18,402 bases of DNA from Bacteroidota bacterium (GCA_023426625.1 JAFAAJ010000289.1:1-18402); one strand, 5' to 3'. Counted from the stretch's first letter, positions 7,411 to 15,680 are shown. Translations and numbers: made by a program. The notes: generated by a model not told the origin, from the sequence alone.

Positions 7411-7833
7411 TTAAAAGTTGAATTCTTTTAAATATTTTGCTAAATAAACATCTTCTTTTCTTCGCATTTCCTGTTCCTGTTCTTCTGTTTTGTCTTTGTA
7501 TCCGCATAAATGGAGAACACCGTGGGCTAAAACTCTTCTCAGTTCTTCTTCATAACTTTTAGATAGAGTAGAAGCGTTATCTAAAATGCGCTGCAAAGAT
7601 ACGAAAATCTCTCCGCTTATTGTTTTACCCTTTACATAATCAAAAGTAATAATGTCTGTATAGTAATCATGCTGAAGATAATCCTGATTTACCTTCAATA
7701 AATATTCATCATCACAGAAAATATAATTGATCTCACCCAGCTTTTTTCCTTCTGAAATGATAAGGTCTTCCAGCCATTTGGTGTATTCTTTATTTACAGT
7801 TTCGGGTAAGTTTTCGTAAAAAAATTGTATCAT
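7411..7833 (-). CDS. ybeY: Endoribonuclease / rRNA maturation factor YbeY
   Basis: A 140-aa member of the UPF0054/YbeY family, a metal-dependent endoribonuclease involved in 16S rRNA 3'-end maturation and ribosome quality control. The hallmark metal motif is HGVLHLCGYKD: His104, His108, and at the position of the usual third histidine an aspartate, Asp114. The upstream LNxxYL-type segment (KVNQDYLQHDYYTDIITFDY, about 48-67) and GEIFVS (74-79) are typical. Length is close to the E. coli protein (155). The start lies 4 bp after the stop of the patatin gene, so it is the last member of the murF-alr / patatin / ybeY operon. Confidence 0.93.
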   Translation of the reverse strand: MIQFFYENLPETVNKEYTKWLEDLIISEGKKLGEINYIFCDDEYLLKVNQDYLQHDYYTDIITFDYVKGKTISGEIFVSLQRILDNASTLSKSYEEELRRVLAHGVLHLCGYKDKTEEQEQEMRRKEDVYLAKYLKEFNF

Positions 7834-7837
7834 TGTT

Positions 7838-9994
7838 TTAAAACCAGTGTCCTAATATCACACTGAATATGCCTTTTTGGTTATTTTTAAGTGAATGACT
7901 GAAGTTGATTTTTATCTGTCCGAATGGAGATTTATATCCGGCAGTAAGTCCTAGAGAACTGTAATTTAATTTCACTGCATCTTCAAAGCTTATATCATCT
8001 GAAAGATTAGCAAAAGAAAAATTACCACTAATAAAATAGTTCTTATTGAATTTGAACTGAAGATCATTAGAGATTAGAATGGTATTATTGGTATTCAGCT
8101 GTGCAAAATAAAATCCGCCAAAACTCTTAAAATTGATCACATTCTGTTCAAAAATCCCTCCTAATCTGTATTGATAAAATTCCGGTAAGTGATGACCGAT
8201 TGTAATTCCTCCATAAAGATTCAGACGGTAAGATAATTGTTTGGCAATGGGAATATTTAATTTTATATCGGCTTTTACCTGAACAATTCTTTTTTCAACT
8301 TCATCTTTTAACAGATCGAGTACTTTTCCTTCTGCAGAAATATAAATGCCTTTTGTAGCAAAGTCCTTGTCGTCCTGAGTATCGCTTTTTAAGAATACAT
8401 AGGGGTTCAAAAATCGTTTATATCTTGGATTGGTACCATTGGCATTAGCTTCGAAATAATCGTGGCTTATACCGCCTCCAATAGCGAATTTGTCTTTCCA
8501 GATGGACTGAATATAGGCATCATTCCTTAACCACATCCAGTTATCGATCTCGTAATTGTTCTGATCTTTAATATCGAAGCTCATTCCTGATGAATAAATT
8601 CCGAATCCGGGTATGTAACCATTATCAATGAAATAATTGAGATAATATCTTGGTTTGTCTCCGACAATTACATCTAATGAAAGATTGGTATTCTTAAAAA
8701 GAAGACGTTTAGCGGAATAATTTAATAATAATCCTGTTTTGAAAACTTCATCATAATGCAGGCCGAACTTCAAAAAGTGGCGTGTATTGTCTTCCGTGAC
8801 ATATAGCTTGAGATAATTGGCATCATTTTCTGCAATAATATCGTAATTGATGAAACGATAATTATTGGTTGAAACCAATCTGTCAATCATTTTATTGATA
8901 CTTCCATAGGTTTGCATAGAAGGAAGTCGAAGTCCCATTTTACCTAAAACATAGTTTTTACCATAGATTCTGCCCCCATCTATGGAAATACTGTCAATTT
9001 TATAAACATTGGAGTAAATTGGATTTACGCGCTCTCTGAGACGGTCAAATGAGCGTTTCGGAAGCTGATCCAATATGTCTGTATATTTCAAACCTTCTGC
9101 AAATCCGCTGTCGAGAATTTTTTTCTTCTCATCATAGCTTGTAGCGGTCATTCCTTTAAGATTAGGCTTGATGTTGATATCTGTGTATTTGTACTGGCGT
9201 TTAGTATCTTTTTTAATCCCAAAATCGATTACCTGATTAAGGATGCTTATAATGTTGTTTAAATCTTCTCTTTTAGATAAATCCTGATTAAGATCCACGC
9301 CGATCACGATATCAATTCCTTTGTCCTTTAACGGCTTCGAAGGATAGTTTACCGTCATTGCTCCGTCAATGTAAATACTGTCGCCGATCTTTACAGGATC
9401 CATCAATGAAGGAAATGCTGAACTTGCCATAATGGATTGTACAAGATCTCCTTTTTCAAAAATTTCCATATTTCCGCTTTCCAGATTTGTGGCTACACAC
9501 ATAAATGGAATGGGAAGTTTGGAAAAATCATCAATATTAGATACATTCTTGAAAAGTTCTTTCAATAAGTAAACATTTTTCTGACCGGTACTGATGGAAG
9601 AGGGGAGTGTTATTTTTCCGTTCTTTAAAGGAACAGAAAGCAGGTATTTATCAACCGATTTGTTATAGAAAGTTGACTCTTTTCGAGATTTGGGATCCAT
9701 GATCAGCGAATAAAAATCCGTATCCATTACGATTTTTTCTATTTCTTTCCCGGAATATCCCGATGCGTATAAACCTCCTACAATAGCTCCCATACTGGTT
9801 CCGGCAATATAATCTACCTTCACTCCTAAAGAATCCAATACTTTCAAAACCCCTACATGTGAGAACCCTTTTGCTCCGCCTCCCGCAAGGGAAAGTCCTA
9901 TTTTCGGGTTTTTAGGGATCACTAAATCCTTTTTAACCTGCGAATGAATCAAAAGCAGTTGAAGCGCAAATAAAAGTATCAGAAGCTTTTTCAT
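7838..9994 (-). CDS. Patatin-like phospholipase fused to an outer-membrane beta-barrel
   Basis: A 718-aa secreted protein built as lipase plus transporter-like barrel, as in PlpD/type Vd autotransporters. Residues 1-19 are a signal peptide. The patatin domain (about 30-300) has the oxyanion loop GGGAKG at 38-43, the nucleophile Ser67 in GTSMG, and the catalytic Asp210 in DGA, so the Ser-Asp dyad is intact. A POTRA-like stretch follows (about 331-402, starting KIDSISIDG). From about 405 to the end are alternating aromatic/polar strands of a BamA/Omp85-like barrel ending ILGHWF, with the terminal Phe expected for outer-membrane proteins. It is expected to cleave acyl esters of phospholipids. 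The start is 2 bp after the murF-alr stop and ybeY begins 4 bp later, giving one operon. The substrate, and whether the lipase faces periplasm or surface, are not decidable here. Confidence 0.9.
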   Translation of the reverse strand: MKKLLILLFALQLLLIHSQVKKDLVIPKNPKIGLSLAGGGAKGFSHVGVLKVLDSLGVKVDYIAGTSMGAIVGGLYASGYSGKEIEKIVMDTDFYSLIMDPKSRKESTFYNKSVDKYLLSVPLKNGKITLPSSISTGQKNVYLLKELFKNVSNIDDFSKLPIPFMCVATNLESGNMEIFEKGDLVQSIMASSAFPSLMDPVKIGDSIYIDGAMTVNYPSKPLKDKGIDIVIGVDLNQDLSKREDLNNIISILNQVIDFGIKKDTKRQYKYTDINIKPNLKGMTATSYDEKKKILDSGFAEGLKYTDILDQLPKRSFDRLRERVNPIYSNVYKIDSISIDGGRIYGKNYVLGKMGLRLPSMQTYGSINKMIDRLVSTNNYRFINYDIIAENDANYLKLYVTEDNTRHFLKFGLHYDEVFKTGLLLNYSAKRLLFKNTNLSLDVIVGDKPRYYLNYFIDNGYIPGFGIYSSGMSFDIKDQNNYEIDNWMWLRNDAYIQSIWKDKFAIGGGISHDYFEANANGTNPRYKRFLNPYVFLKSDTQDDKDFATKGIYISAEGKVLDLLKDEVEKRIVQVKADIKLNIPIAKQLSYRLNLYGGITIGHHLPEFYQYRLGGIFEQNVINFKSFGGFYFAQLNTNNTILISNDLQFKFNKNYFISGNFSFANLSDDISFEDAVKLNYSSLGLTAGYKSPFGQIKINFSHSLKNNQKGIFSVILGHWF

Positions 9995-9996
9995 GG

Positions 9997-12444
9997 TTAA
10001 TCTTTGATATAAATCCGTTTCACACGGGGAGAAATGGAGGTTAAAACTTCATAGGTTATCGTTTTGCAATATCCTGCAAATTCTTTTAAACTGGGATAAG
10101 CATTGAAAACAGTCACGGTATCTCCTTCTTTTACATTCGGAATGTTGTCTACATTGATCATCATCATATCCATACAGACATTTCCCACAATGGGAGCTAA
10201 AGTTTTATGTACGCCTACATTTCCCACCTGATTTCCGATCAATCTCGGGATTCCGTCTGCATAACCTACAGGAATGGTGGCAATCCTTGTCTGATGGTCT
10301 GTTTTATATCTTCTGCTGTATCCTACAGATTCACCGTCCTCCACTAAAGAGATCTGGGAAATTACGGTTTTAAAGCTTACTACAGACCGCAATTGCTTCT
10401 GAATTTCGGGGTTGGAAGATTCTCCAAGCATTCCGATGCCTATTCTTACCATATCATATTGATGATCTGTAAAATTGGTTATTCCTGATGAATTTAATAT
10501 ATGTCGGATAGGTTTATATCCTAATTTTTCAACTAAATATCCTGAGTTTTTATCGAAAGTTTCCAGTTGTTTCAAAGTAAATTCCTTTTCTTCCGTTATG
10601 TCGGAAGACGATAGATGACTGAAAATACTTTGAACCTTTAGATTTTTACCTTCTAAAGTTTCACTAAGCCGATCCAATTCAAAACCTTTGAAGCCAAGAC
10701 GGTGCATTCCTGTTTCAAGCTTGATGTGAATAGGATATTTTTTATCATATCCTGATTTCTGAACCGCTTCATAAAACAATTCCAGAACCCTGAAACTGTA
10801 AATTTCAGGCTCCAAATTGTATTCGATGATCGTCTGATAACTGTGCTGTTCCGGATTCATAACCACAATAGGGGTGGTGATTCCTTTTTTACGGAGTTCC
10901 ACACCTTCATCTGCAAATGCAACTCCCAGATAATCAATATGATGATGTTGCAGGAATTCAGAAATTTCATAACTTCCTAATCCATAGGAGTTTGCCTTTA
11001 CCATTGCCATCATTTTGGTTCCCGGCTTCAGCAGAGATTTATGATAATTGATGTTGTGTAAAATAGCATTCAGATTGATCTCCAGAACGGTATCATGTTT
11101 TCTGAGTTCAAGATTATCTTTAAGCTTTTCGATCTCAAATTTTCTTGCTCCTTTCAGAAGAATGATCTGGTTTTCCAATTCTGTAAGATGCTTACTTTCA
11201 ATAAGTTCTTTAGTATTATTGTAAGTAAAAATTTTAGCCTTAAACAGATCACTAAATTTGGTAATTTCATTACCTACAAGGAAAACAGAATCAAATTTCT
11301 GCTCATTCACAAGTTCGGAAACTTCTTCATACAGCTCTTTAGAATTGGAATTTACACCCACAATATCTGTAAGGACCAATGATTTTTTAGGCTTTTTATA
11401 TTCATTCAAAAACTGAAGGGCAGTTTTAAGAGAATCCAGATCCAAATTAAAGGAATCGTTGATAATGATATTATCTTTGATCCCCTCAATAGCTTCCAAT
11501 CTCATCTCAATAGCCTTTAAAGCATTGATTTTTTCAACTATCGTTTCATTTTCTATGCCCAATTCCTTTAGAACAGTAATCAGAGCTAAAGCATTGGTTA
11601 AGGTGGCTTCATCTCTTTGATGAACAGGGAAAGTAATTTCTTCACCAAAATAAGCAACCACAACATTCTCATCTCTGGAAATATCATTTTTGATAAAAAC
11701 CTGGTTTTCCTCTTTAAAGCCGTAAGCTATTAATTTTTTACTTGAATATAATTCTTTTATCCTTTGATCAACCAGTCCGTTATCACCGTTGTAAATAATA
11801 ACTTGTGAATCTTTGAAAAGTTTTATTTTTTCATTGATAAGTTCTTCCTCAGACTCAAAATTGGCAGCATGTGCCGAACCAATGTGAGTAAGCAACCCTA
11901 TTTGCGGATGGAAAATTCTCTCCAGTTTTTCCATTTCATGAGGCTTGGAAATCCCAACTTCGAAAATCCCTAATTCATGAGTATCGTTGATCTGAAGCAG
12001 AGAAAGAGGCAATCCTATTTGGGAATTGAAACTTTTTGGGCTTTTTACAGTGGGAAATTCATTCCATAAACACTGATAAAGCCATTCTTTTAAGATCGTT
12101 TTTCCATTACTTCCCGTAATTCCTACAGATTTCAAATGTGAATTCTCAAAATGGTATTTTGCCAGTTTCTGAAGGAATTCCACAGAATTTTCAACAATAA
12201 TCCAGGTGATGTTTTCAAATTGGGGATTATGATGTTCGGAAATAATGATATTAATTCCTCTGTCTATAGCCGATTCTATGAATTTTTCCCCGGAGTTTTT
12301 CTTCGTATTGATCGCAATGAATGCCGTATTCTTAGTGGAATAAATAATTCTGCTGTCAAAAGCTATGTTTCTGATCAATAGTTCTTTATCGCCAATAACC
12401 TGTGCATTGGTGATCTCTGCGATTTGATTTACTGTGTAATTCAT
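9997..12444 (-). CDS. murF-alr: Bifunctional MurF ligase / alanine racemase
   Basis: An 815-aa fusion serving peptidoglycan synthesis in the cytoplasm. The N-terminal half (about 1-445) is a Mur ligase that joins D-Ala-D-Ala to UDP-MurNAc-tripeptide: ATP loop GITGSNGKT at 108-116, SFNSQIGLPLSLL at 138-150 and INDSFNLDLDSL around 328-339. The C-terminal half (about 450-815) is a PLP alanine racemase making D-Ala: the Schiff-base lysine is Lys483 in MVKANSYG, the second catalytic residue is probably Tyr709 in VGYSRRY, and it ends SPRVKRIYI. An in-frame ATG 30 bp upstream exists, but the start at 12444 is preferred: MNYTVNQIAEIT is the usual beginning and it is preceded by the purine-rich AAAGGGGG. 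It lies 101 bp after tdk and 2 bp before the patatin gene. This fusion is known in Bacteroidota; whether the ligase half is fully active here is not shown by sequence. Confidence 0.95.
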   Translation of the reverse strand: MNYTVNQIAEITNAQVIGDKELLIRNIAFDSRIIYSTKNTAFIAINTKKNSGEKFIESAIDRGINIIISEHHNPQFENITWIIVENSVEFLQKLAKYHFENSHLKSVGITGSNGKTILKEWLYQCLWNEFPTVKSPKSFNSQIGLPLSLLQINDTHELGIFEVGISKPHEMEKLERIFHPQIGLLTHIGSAHAANFESEEELINEKIKLFKDSQVIIYNGDNGLVDQRIKELYSSKKLIAYGFKEENQVFIKNDISRDENVVVAYFGEEITFPVHQRDEATLTNALALITVLKELGIENETIVEKINALKAIEMRLEAIEGIKDNIIINDSFNLDLDSLKTALQFLNEYKKPKKSLVLTDIVGVNSNSKELYEEVSELVNEQKFDSVFLVGNEITKFSDLFKAKIFTYNNTKELIESKHLTELENQIILLKGARKFEIEKLKDNLELRKHDTVLEINLNAILHNINYHKSLLKPGTKMMAMVKANSYGLGSYEISEFLQHHHIDYLGVAFADEGVELRKKGITTPIVVMNPEQHSYQTIIEYNLEPEIYSFRVLELFYEAVQKSGYDKKYPIHIKLETGMHRLGFKGFELDRLSETLEGKNLKVQSIFSHLSSSDITEEKEFTLKQLETFDKNSGYLVEKLGYKPIRHILNSSGITNFTDHQYDMVRIGIGMLGESSNPEIQKQLRSVVSFKTVISQISLVEDGESVGYSRRYKTDHQTRIATIPVGYADGIPRLIGNQVGNVGVHKTLAPIVGNVCMDMMMINVDNIPNVKEGDTVTVFNAYPSLKEFAGYCKTITYEVLTSISPRVKRIYIKD

Positions 12445-12545
12445 TAACCCCCTTTCTACTTTGCTTATTAGCAAAACCGCGGAATTGTAAAGGAATATTT
12501 TTAGCTTTCTGCTGTTTTACAGTTTTGCGATTTTACCTTTTAAAT

Positions 12546-13139
12546 CTATTTATTTTTCTTTTTTGTAAGCACTTCTTCAATGAAAACTCTTCGGCTTACG
12601 GCTTCATAGCTTTCAGTTTCCCCCAATTCCACAAGATTATCTCCCTGCGAAGTCCTCATGGAATAATTGGCAAGATTACCTGTTCTCTTGCAAATAGCAT
12701 GCACTTTTGTTACATATTCTGCGGTGGCCATCAGATTAGGCATCGGTCCGAAAGGCCGACCCAGGAAATCCATATCCAGACCTGCAATAACTACCCGTAT
12801 ACCGCTGTTTGCAAGTTGATTGGCTATATCAACAATGCTTTCGTCAAAAAACTGGGCTTCATCTATTCCCACTACATCACAATTGGAAGCGAGCAAAAGA
12901 ATTTCATTAGGATTTTCTACTGCCGTACTGCGTATTTTATTCTGATTATGGGAAACAACATCCTCTTCAGAATATCTAGTATCCAGTTCTGGTTTAAAAA
13001 TTTCCACATTCTGCCCCGCCATTTCAGCCCTTCTCAATCTTCGGATCAGTTCCTCCGTTTTCCCCGAAAACATAGAGCCGCAAATAACTTCCATCCAGCC
13101 ACTCTGTTTGGAATGATTAATTGTATTTTCTAAAAACAT
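12546..13139 (-). CDS. tdk: Thymidine kinase (type II), zinc site degenerate
   Basis: A 197-aa thymidine kinase that phosphorylates thymidine to dTMP in pyrimidine salvage, in the cytoplasm. Walker A is GSMFSGKT at residues 21-28, and DEAQF at 93-97 carries the catalytic Glu94. The lasso loop LMATAEYVTKVHAIC is at 136-150, and the thymidine-contacting segment follows it. The four-cysteine zinc site of most type II enzymes is nearly gone: only Cys150 remains, its partner position is Thr153, and the C-terminal pair is replaced by Ser182 and Val185 (YEAVSRRVF). Everything else looks functional. The ATG lies 60 bp from the divergent start of the acidic repeat gene, with a -7-like element TACTTTTG on this strand. 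A 202-codon open frame on the opposite strand is a shadow. Confidence 0.96.
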   Translation of the reverse strand: MFLENTINHSKQSGWMEVICGSMFSGKTEELIRRLRRAEMAGQNVEIFKPELDTRYSEEDVVSHNQNKIRSTAVENPNEILLLASNCDVVGIDEAQFFDESIVDIANQLANSGIRVVIAGLDMDFLGRPFGPMPNLMATAEYVTKVHAICKRTGNLANYSMRTSQGDNLVELGETESYEAVSRRVFIEEVLTKKKNK

Positions 13140-13168
13140 TTGTTAAATTAGCCGTATATTTTTAACAT

Positions 13169-13176
13169 CAAAAGTA
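13169..13176 (-). promoter_or_regulatory. -7 element of the tdk promoter
   Basis: On the minus strand TACTTTTG matches TAnnTTTG and lies 29 bp before the tdk ATG. No TTG with the usual 17-23 bp spacing was found, so support is partial. On the plus strand of the same 60-bp gap, TATATTTT (13155-13162), one base off consensus, could serve the divergent gene. Confidence 0.4.
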
Positions 13177-13199
13177 AGCAATTTTAACAAGAATCTTAT

Positions 13200-14744
13200 A
13201 TGCAGAACATCCAAGATTTAAAGGAAAAGATTTTTTTCGAATCCAGGAATATCATTGATATTTTAGAGAAAATTCACAATGTAGACGAATTACTTTCCAA
13301 GCAGGATCTTGTAGATGAACTTGCCGGCAGGATTTCTTTTTTACGATTGCTTGAAAAGAATATTGAGTACTTTCATACTGATAAATCACATGAAAATCAT
13401 GATAACCAGTTTGTTATTAATGATGATTCTGATCCTCATGAATTCGGAAATGAAGTAACAGAAGAGGAGGCTATTTTCAATAATGAATTAAATGAAATTG
13501 ATGAGATTTCTGAAAAAATTCAAGAAGAGACTGTTCAGGACGAGATCACGGAAGAAGAAGCCATTTTTAATAATCAACTGAATGAAATCGTTGAAAATGA
13601 GTTTCATGAAAGCTTCATTAATCTCGCTGAAGAAACGTCCGCACTTCCTGAAATTCCTGCGAACGAGTATTCTGAAAATATTTCTGACGAACAAGCTATT
13701 TTAGCTAACCAGATGAATGAGGTTAATGAAACAGAGCCTTCGGATTATCAGGAAAACGCTTCGGATTTTATTGATGAAGAAAGAATTTTGGCCAATGCTG
13801 AAGACGAAAATGAAGAAAATGTTGAAGAGACATCGTTTGTAACAGAAGAGGAGACTATTTTCAACAATCAGCTTAACGAGATCAATGAGTTTGAAAACGA
13901 AGTTTCTGAAGAACAGGAGAATACAGAAACAACTTTTGAAGAGAAAGAATACATTCAGTCTCATTTTGAGCCGGAAATAAAGGAGGAGGAAGCACAGGAA
14001 ATTGTTGAAATGATTCCAAGTATTTTTGATACGGAAATTCTGGAAGATGAAATCCTTATTGAAGAAATAGAAGAGCAGTTTATTGCATCAAATGTTACTT
14101 TGGAACAGGGAGAAATGGTTACGGAAACTTCAAATATTGAAGGAATCCTGGATGAAATTAAAAATGAAGCACAGGCTGAAGAAAGAACGGAGGAAATTAC
14201 CATCGCAGAGGAAACGGACAGAAGAAAGATTATAGAAATAGACAGACCTGTTCCCCAGGAAGAAAAAGAAATTCCTGCTTCGGAAAGAAGCTTTGAAAAT
14301 CTGGAAAAATACAAGGAAGATAAAAAGATAAGATTAGCCAATATCAAAGGATTAAAGGTGGTTCAGACCCTATTTGATGATGATCCTTTAGAAAGAGAGA
14401 TTCCTCAGGGAAAACAGGAAAAAACAGTGGAAATTCCGGAAACGCCCGTTGTAAAAGAAGATTCCGGAAGTATTGTTAAAACCAATATTCCTACAGATTA
14501 CATGGAAGCCGAAAAGAAAAAACCGGAATTCCGATTAGATCTGAATGACAGGATTGCATTCTCAAAAATGTTGTTCGGAGGAAGCCAGTCTGAGTTGAAT
14601 CAAGTGGTTACCGAACTGAACAGATTCAAAACCTTGGATGAGGCGAAAGAATACCTGAGTGATCTGTATTATGAGAGAAATTGGGACAAAGTAGATGAAT
14701 ATGCTCAAAGATTGTGGATGTTGGTAGAAAATAAATTCTTATAG
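13200..14744 (+). CDS. Acidic repeat protein of unknown function with conserved C-terminal domain
   Basis: A 514-aa soluble protein, very rich in Glu and Asp between residues 75 and 345. Three parts can be seen. Residues 1-60 are helical with mixed charge. The middle is probably disordered and holds five copies of a 14-residue motif close to TEEEAIFNNQLNEI, at 87-100, 117-130, 162-175, 191-204 (degenerate) and 215-228. Residues about 440-514 (from FRLDLNDRIAFSKMLFGGS to WDKVDEYAQRLWMLVENKF) look like a compact helical domain whose LNDRIAF...LFGGS...ELNRF...A..YL pattern is recalled from many uncharacterised Bacteroidota proteins. There is no signal peptide or membrane segment, so it is cytoplasmic. 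rsmI starts 2 bp after the stop, so they share a transcript. A scaffold or binding-site array is one inference; no function is established. Confidence 0.85.
   Translation: MQNIQDLKEKIFFESRNIIDILEKIHNVDELLSKQDLVDELAGRISFLRLLEKNIEYFHTDKSHENHDNQFVINDDSDPHEFGNEVTEEEAIFNNELNEIDEISEKIQEETVQDEITEEEAIFNNQLNEIVENEFHESFINLAEETSALPEIPANEYSENISDEQAILANQMNEVNETEPSDYQENASDFIDEERILANAEDENEENVEETSFVTEEETIFNNQLNEINEFENEVSEEQENTETTFEEKEYIQSHFEPEIKEEEAQEIVEMIPSIFDTEILEDEILIEEIEEQFIASNVTLEQGEMVTETSNIEGILDEIKNEAQAEERTEEITIAEETDRRKIIEIDRPVPQEEKEIPASERSFENLEKYKEDKKIRLANIKGLKVVQTLFDDDPLEREIPQGKQEKTVEIPETPVVKEDSGSIVKTNIPTDYMEAEKKKPEFRLDLNDRIAFSKMLFGGSQSELNQVVTELNRFKTLDEAKEYLSDLYYERNWDKVDEYAQRLWMLVENKFL
13458..13883 (+). 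repeat. Five degenerate 42-bp coding repeats in the acidic protein
   Basis: Copies at 13458-13499, 13548-13589, 13683-13724, 13770-13811 and 13842-13883 encode the (T/S)EEEAIFNNQLNEI-like motif. Copies 1, 2 and 5 differ at only one or two residues; copies 3 and 4 are diverged. Spacing is irregular (start to start 30, 45, 29 and 24 residues), so they are not a simple tandem array. Confidence 0.8.
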
Positions 14745-14746
14745 TT

Positions 14747-15421
14747 TTGAGCGGTATCCTATATTTTGTTCCTACTCCGATAGGAAATCTGGAAGACATG
14801 ACTTACAGAGCGGTAAACGTTTTGAAAGAAGCAGATTATATCTTGTGTGAAGATACAAGAACTTCGGGAATTCTTTTAAAGCATTTTGAGATCTCAAAAC
14901 CTTTAAAATCATATCATTTACATAACGAGCATCAAGCTACGGAAAAGGTGATCACTGACCTTAAAAACGGACAGAATATTGCCATTATTACAGATGCAGG
15001 AACTCCTGGAATTTCAGATCCGGGTTATTTGTTGGCAAAAGCCGGAGCAGATAATCATATTGAAATGATCTGTTTACCGGGAGCTACAGCTTTTGTGCCT
15101 GCTTTGGTGGTTTCAGGATTACCCAATAACGAGTTCTTATTTGCAGGATTTCTTCCACAGAAAAAAGGAAGACAGACTAAATTAAAGCAGCTTGCAGAAG
15201 AAAAGAAAACCATCGTTCTGTACGAAAGTCCTCATAAAATAAACACTACTTTGGAACAGATCAAAGAATTTTTCGGAGAAGACACCAAAGTAAGTTTAAG
15301 CAGGGAAATTTCCAAAAAATTCGAAGAAACCAAGCGAGGAACAATCAATGAGTTAATTGAATTCTCCAAAAGCAAAACTTTAAAAGGAGAAATTGTTCTG
15401 ATCGTTAATAATTCCATTTAA
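14747..15421 (+). CDS. rsmI: 16S rRNA 2'-O-ribose C1402 methyltransferase RsmI
   Basis: A 224-aa member of the tetrapyrrole (corrin/porphyrin) methylase superfamily that methylates the ribose of C1402 in the 16S rRNA decoding centre using SAM. Diagnostic motifs are VPTPIGNLEDMTYRA from residue 8, LCEDTRTSG at 33-41, ITDAGTPGISDPG at 81-93, PGATA at 111-115 and GLPNNEFLFAGFLP at 125-138. It is shorter than E. coli RsmI (286) because it lacks the C-terminal extension, while the catalytic core is whole. The start is TTG at 14747: the first ATG in frame is at residue 18, which would delete the invariant PTPIGNL motif. It lies 2 bp after the acidic repeat gene and is probably translationally coupled to it. 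No terminator hairpin with a T run follows. Confidence 0.95.
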   Translation: MSGILYFVPTPIGNLEDMTYRAVNVLKEADYILCEDTRTSGILLKHFEISKPLKSYHLHNEHQATEKVITDLKNGQNIAIITDAGTPGISDPGYLLAKAGADNHIEMICLPGATAFVPALVVSGLPNNEFLFAGFLPQKKGRQTKLKQLAEEKKTIVLYESPHKINTTLEQIKEFFGEDTKVSLSREISKKFEETKRGTINELIEFSKSKTLKGEIVLIVNNSI

Positions 15422-15442
15422 AAAGACCCGGTTTTTTTCAGA

Positions 15443-15472
15443 TTTGATTATTCATAATTGAAGATAATCAAA
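15443..15472. repeat. 9-bp inverted repeat after rsmI
   Basis: TTTGATTAT (15443-15451) and ATAATCAAA (15464-15472) are perfect arms around a 12-nt loop. There is no T run on either side, so it is not a clear terminator; a protein-binding dyad or weak 3' end structure is possible, or chance in AT-rich DNA. Confidence 0.4.
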
Positions 15473-15559
15473 AGTATGCCTGTATTGTAAAATCCGCAGG
15501 AAGAACTATAAAAAAATTATAATTTAATGATTTAAAATGCATTGAATAGTAATTTATAA

Positions 15560-15567
15560 TATCTTTG
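15560..15567 (+). promoter_or_regulatory. -7 element of the fabG promoter
   Basis: TATCTTTG is an exact TAnnTTTG match, with a TTG at 15542-15544 as a possible -33 element (15-bp spacer, slightly short). The predicted transcript begins about 15574, giving a leader of roughly 105 nt before fabG. Confidence 0.6.
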
Positions 15568-15680
15568 CGGTTTCTAATTAATTAAAAAGATTTTTTGCTC
15601 TATTTTTAGAAAATAATCAATACACACCATAACACACTAAGGATTAATAGAATGAAAAAGGCAAATAATAATTAATAAAT

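Noticed and set aside
12525..13133. A 202-codon open frame on the plus strand opposite tdk
   Set aside because: It mirrors nearly the whole of tdk, which has all thymidine kinase motifs, and its translation has no recognisable domain. It is a shadow of biased codon use.
13458..13883. Repeats in the acidic gene as a CRISPR-like or tandem satellite array
   Set aside because: They are in frame, diverged at synonymous positions and irregularly spaced; they are protein repeats.
13488..14347. Several minus-strand open frames of 68-128 codons under the acidic repeat gene
   Set aside because: Glu-rich codons (GAA) read in reverse as TTC, which suppresses stops. The translations are low-complexity Ser/Phe/Ile strings.
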